DNA of 64,000 nt, taken from NCBI GenBank assembly GCA_014872875.1, contig WKFI01000005.1, positions 372,001 through 436,000 of the forward strand. The letters are read 5' to 3'. The stretch comes from Paracoccaceae bacterium. Its GTDB lineage: Bacteria; Pseudomonadota; Alphaproteobacteria; Rhodobacterales; Rhodobacteraceae. This document shows, piece by piece, positions 63,240 to 64,000 of the stretch (the stretch's first letter is position 1; each line of letters begins with the position of its first letter). The position numbers were made by a program, and so were the translations under genes. The notes under the pieces are model-generated. The model was not told the DNA's origin. It did not search any database and saw only the letters and a list, made by a program, of their open reading frames with translations.

Positions 63240-64000
63240 ATGAGATTGATCCCGCTTATCACCGCAATTCTGGTGACCGCCGGATTGTTTTTTGCAGTAT
63301 TCGAACGCGACGCCCTGTTGGCCTTTGCGCGTGGCAATGCAGCGGAACAACCCGAACCGCAGTCTGACCAGGCGGAACCGCCTATGGCCGCAGCCGCCGA
63401 TCCGGTCCAACGTGTGGGCGTTGTCGTCCTGCGAAGCGTCGCCCAACCTATTGACAGCGCCGTGGTCCTGCGCGGTGAAACCCGTGCCATGCGCCAGGTT
63501 CAGGTCCGGGCCGAAACGTCTTCAACAGTCATTTCTGATCCTCTGCGCAAAGGGAAGCACATAGAGGAAGGTGATCTTCTGTGTCGTCTGGATACCGGAA
63601 CACGGGAGGCCACATTGGCGGAAACCCGCGCGCGCCATGCCGAAGCCAAGAGCCGCGTCCCAGAGGCGGAAGCACGTTTGGTCGAAGCAGAGGCTCGTCT
63701 TAACGAAGCGCGGATCAACATGAATGCGGCAGACAAGCTGTCTCAAGGTGGCTATGCCTCTGAAACCCGCGTGGCCTCGGCCAAGGCTGCACTGCAATCG
63801 GCCATTGCTGGCGTTGCCAGCGCCGAGAGCGGTTTGGAAGCGACCGAAGCAGGGATCGAAGCCGCCGCTGCGGCCGTTGCCGCGGCAGAACGTGAAATCG
63901 ACCGCTTGACCATCGAGGCCCCTTTCAAGGGTTTGCTGGAGTCCGACACCGCCGAATTGGGCAGCCTGATGCAGCCGGGCGATCTGTGTGCGACGGTTAT
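63240..64000 (+). CDS. RND efflux periplasmic adaptor subunit (HlyD/MFP family), 3' partial
   Basis: The gene runs off the window end after 253 codons; the ATG follows GGGAAGG. An uncleaved or cleaved N-terminal hydrophobic helix (LIPLITAILVTAGLFFAVF) precedes a lipoyl-like half (VVLRGETRAMRQVQVRAET; IEEGDLLCRLDTGTREA), a long helical hairpin rich in Ala/Glu (AEAKSRVPEAEARLVEAEARL and AASAESGLEATEAGIE-type) and the second lipoyl half (DRLTIEAPFKGLLESDTAELGSLM). It bridges an inner-membrane RND pump to the outer-membrane channel; the pump gene is probably just downstream. Confidence 0.88.
   Translation, partial: MRLIPLITAILVTAGLFFAVFERDALLAFARGNAAEQPEPQSDQAEPPMAAAADPVQRVGVVVLRSVAQPIDSAVVLRGETRAMRQVQVRAETSSTVISDPLRKGKHIEEGDLLCRLDTGTREATLAETRARHAEAKSRVPEAEARLVEAEARLNEARINMNAADKLSQGGYASETRVASAKAALQSAIAGVASAESGLEATEAGIEAAAAAVAAAEREIDRLTIEAPFKGLLESDTAELGSLMQPGDLCATV

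Overview
The window looks like a chromosomal stretch of a marine alphaproteobacterium of the Roseobacter group (Rhodobacterales), Ruegeria-like. The support is a DMSP lyase DddP with its full published metal-ligand set, several single-Hint-domain proteins of the kind common in Rhodobacteraceae, a yajC-secD-secF-Mth938-ccm gene order, glnB-glnA, and high-GC coding throughout. Genus-level placement is inference.

Region 1-2.3 kb is a catabolic pair: the C-terminal part of a GcvT-like/dimethylglycine-dehydrogenase-type oxidoreductase overlapping a class III aminotransferase. A gene-free stretch of about 1 kb follows. Next comes the most unusual gene of the window (3299-6700). It encodes an acidic protein of about 1133 residues made of roughly 280 tripeptides of the form [Asp/Asn]-Glu-x. 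It has an N-terminal leader that matches the double-glycine secretion-leader consensus and a separate Cys-containing C-terminus. It is faced by a convergent pair of genes: a TPR protein and a TPR/DXD-glycosyltransferase protein. Then come a Hint-domain protein and a decayed integrated element (about 10.9-12.7 kb) whose integrase remnant abuts the 3' end of a tRNA-Leu(UAG). A second, cysteine-less Hint-like protein lies beyond the tRNA.

Region 13.6-27 kb is mostly metabolic: NAD(P)HX repair (nnr), glnB-glnA, a triple-RidA protein, an amino-acid-type binding protein, an Hsp70/YegD-like protein whose ribosome binding site lies in a strong hairpin, a lytic transglycosylase, a heme-type N-demethylase family protein (DUF3445) divergent from dddP, and a Hint protein overlapping a kinase-fold protein. 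Region 27-40 kb holds an alpha/beta hydrolase-OsmC fusion, small envelope proteins, purB, a FliG-family protein away from any flagellar cluster, an EamA permease, a LpxL/HtrB-like acyltransferase, a DUF1223 thioredoxin-like protein and acnA.

Region 40.2-47.2 kb is three tandem RTX (calcium-binding nonapeptide) exoproteins sharing a C-terminal type I secretion region. The third contains five units of exactly 129 residues. Region 47.2-54.1 kb is a long minus-strand run in which cytochrome c maturation (ccmABCDG) follows Sec accessory genes (yajC, secD, secF), with a TauE/SafE permease and an Mth938-like protein between them. Region 54.4-64 kb holds serS, a helix-hairpin-helix protein with a Lys/Ala tail, a fatty acid desaturase, a BCCT (betaine/choline/carnitine-type) transporter with an overlapping 30-residue membrane peptide, der-bamB-TPR (outer-membrane/ribosome maintenance), and the start of an RND efflux adaptor cut by the window end.

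Recurring themes are use of methylated osmolytes (DddP, the DMGDH-like protein, the DUF3445 protein, the BCCT transporter) and secreted or cell-surface proteins (RTX, Hint, double-glycine leader). All assignments were made by eye from translated sequence; no database search was run.
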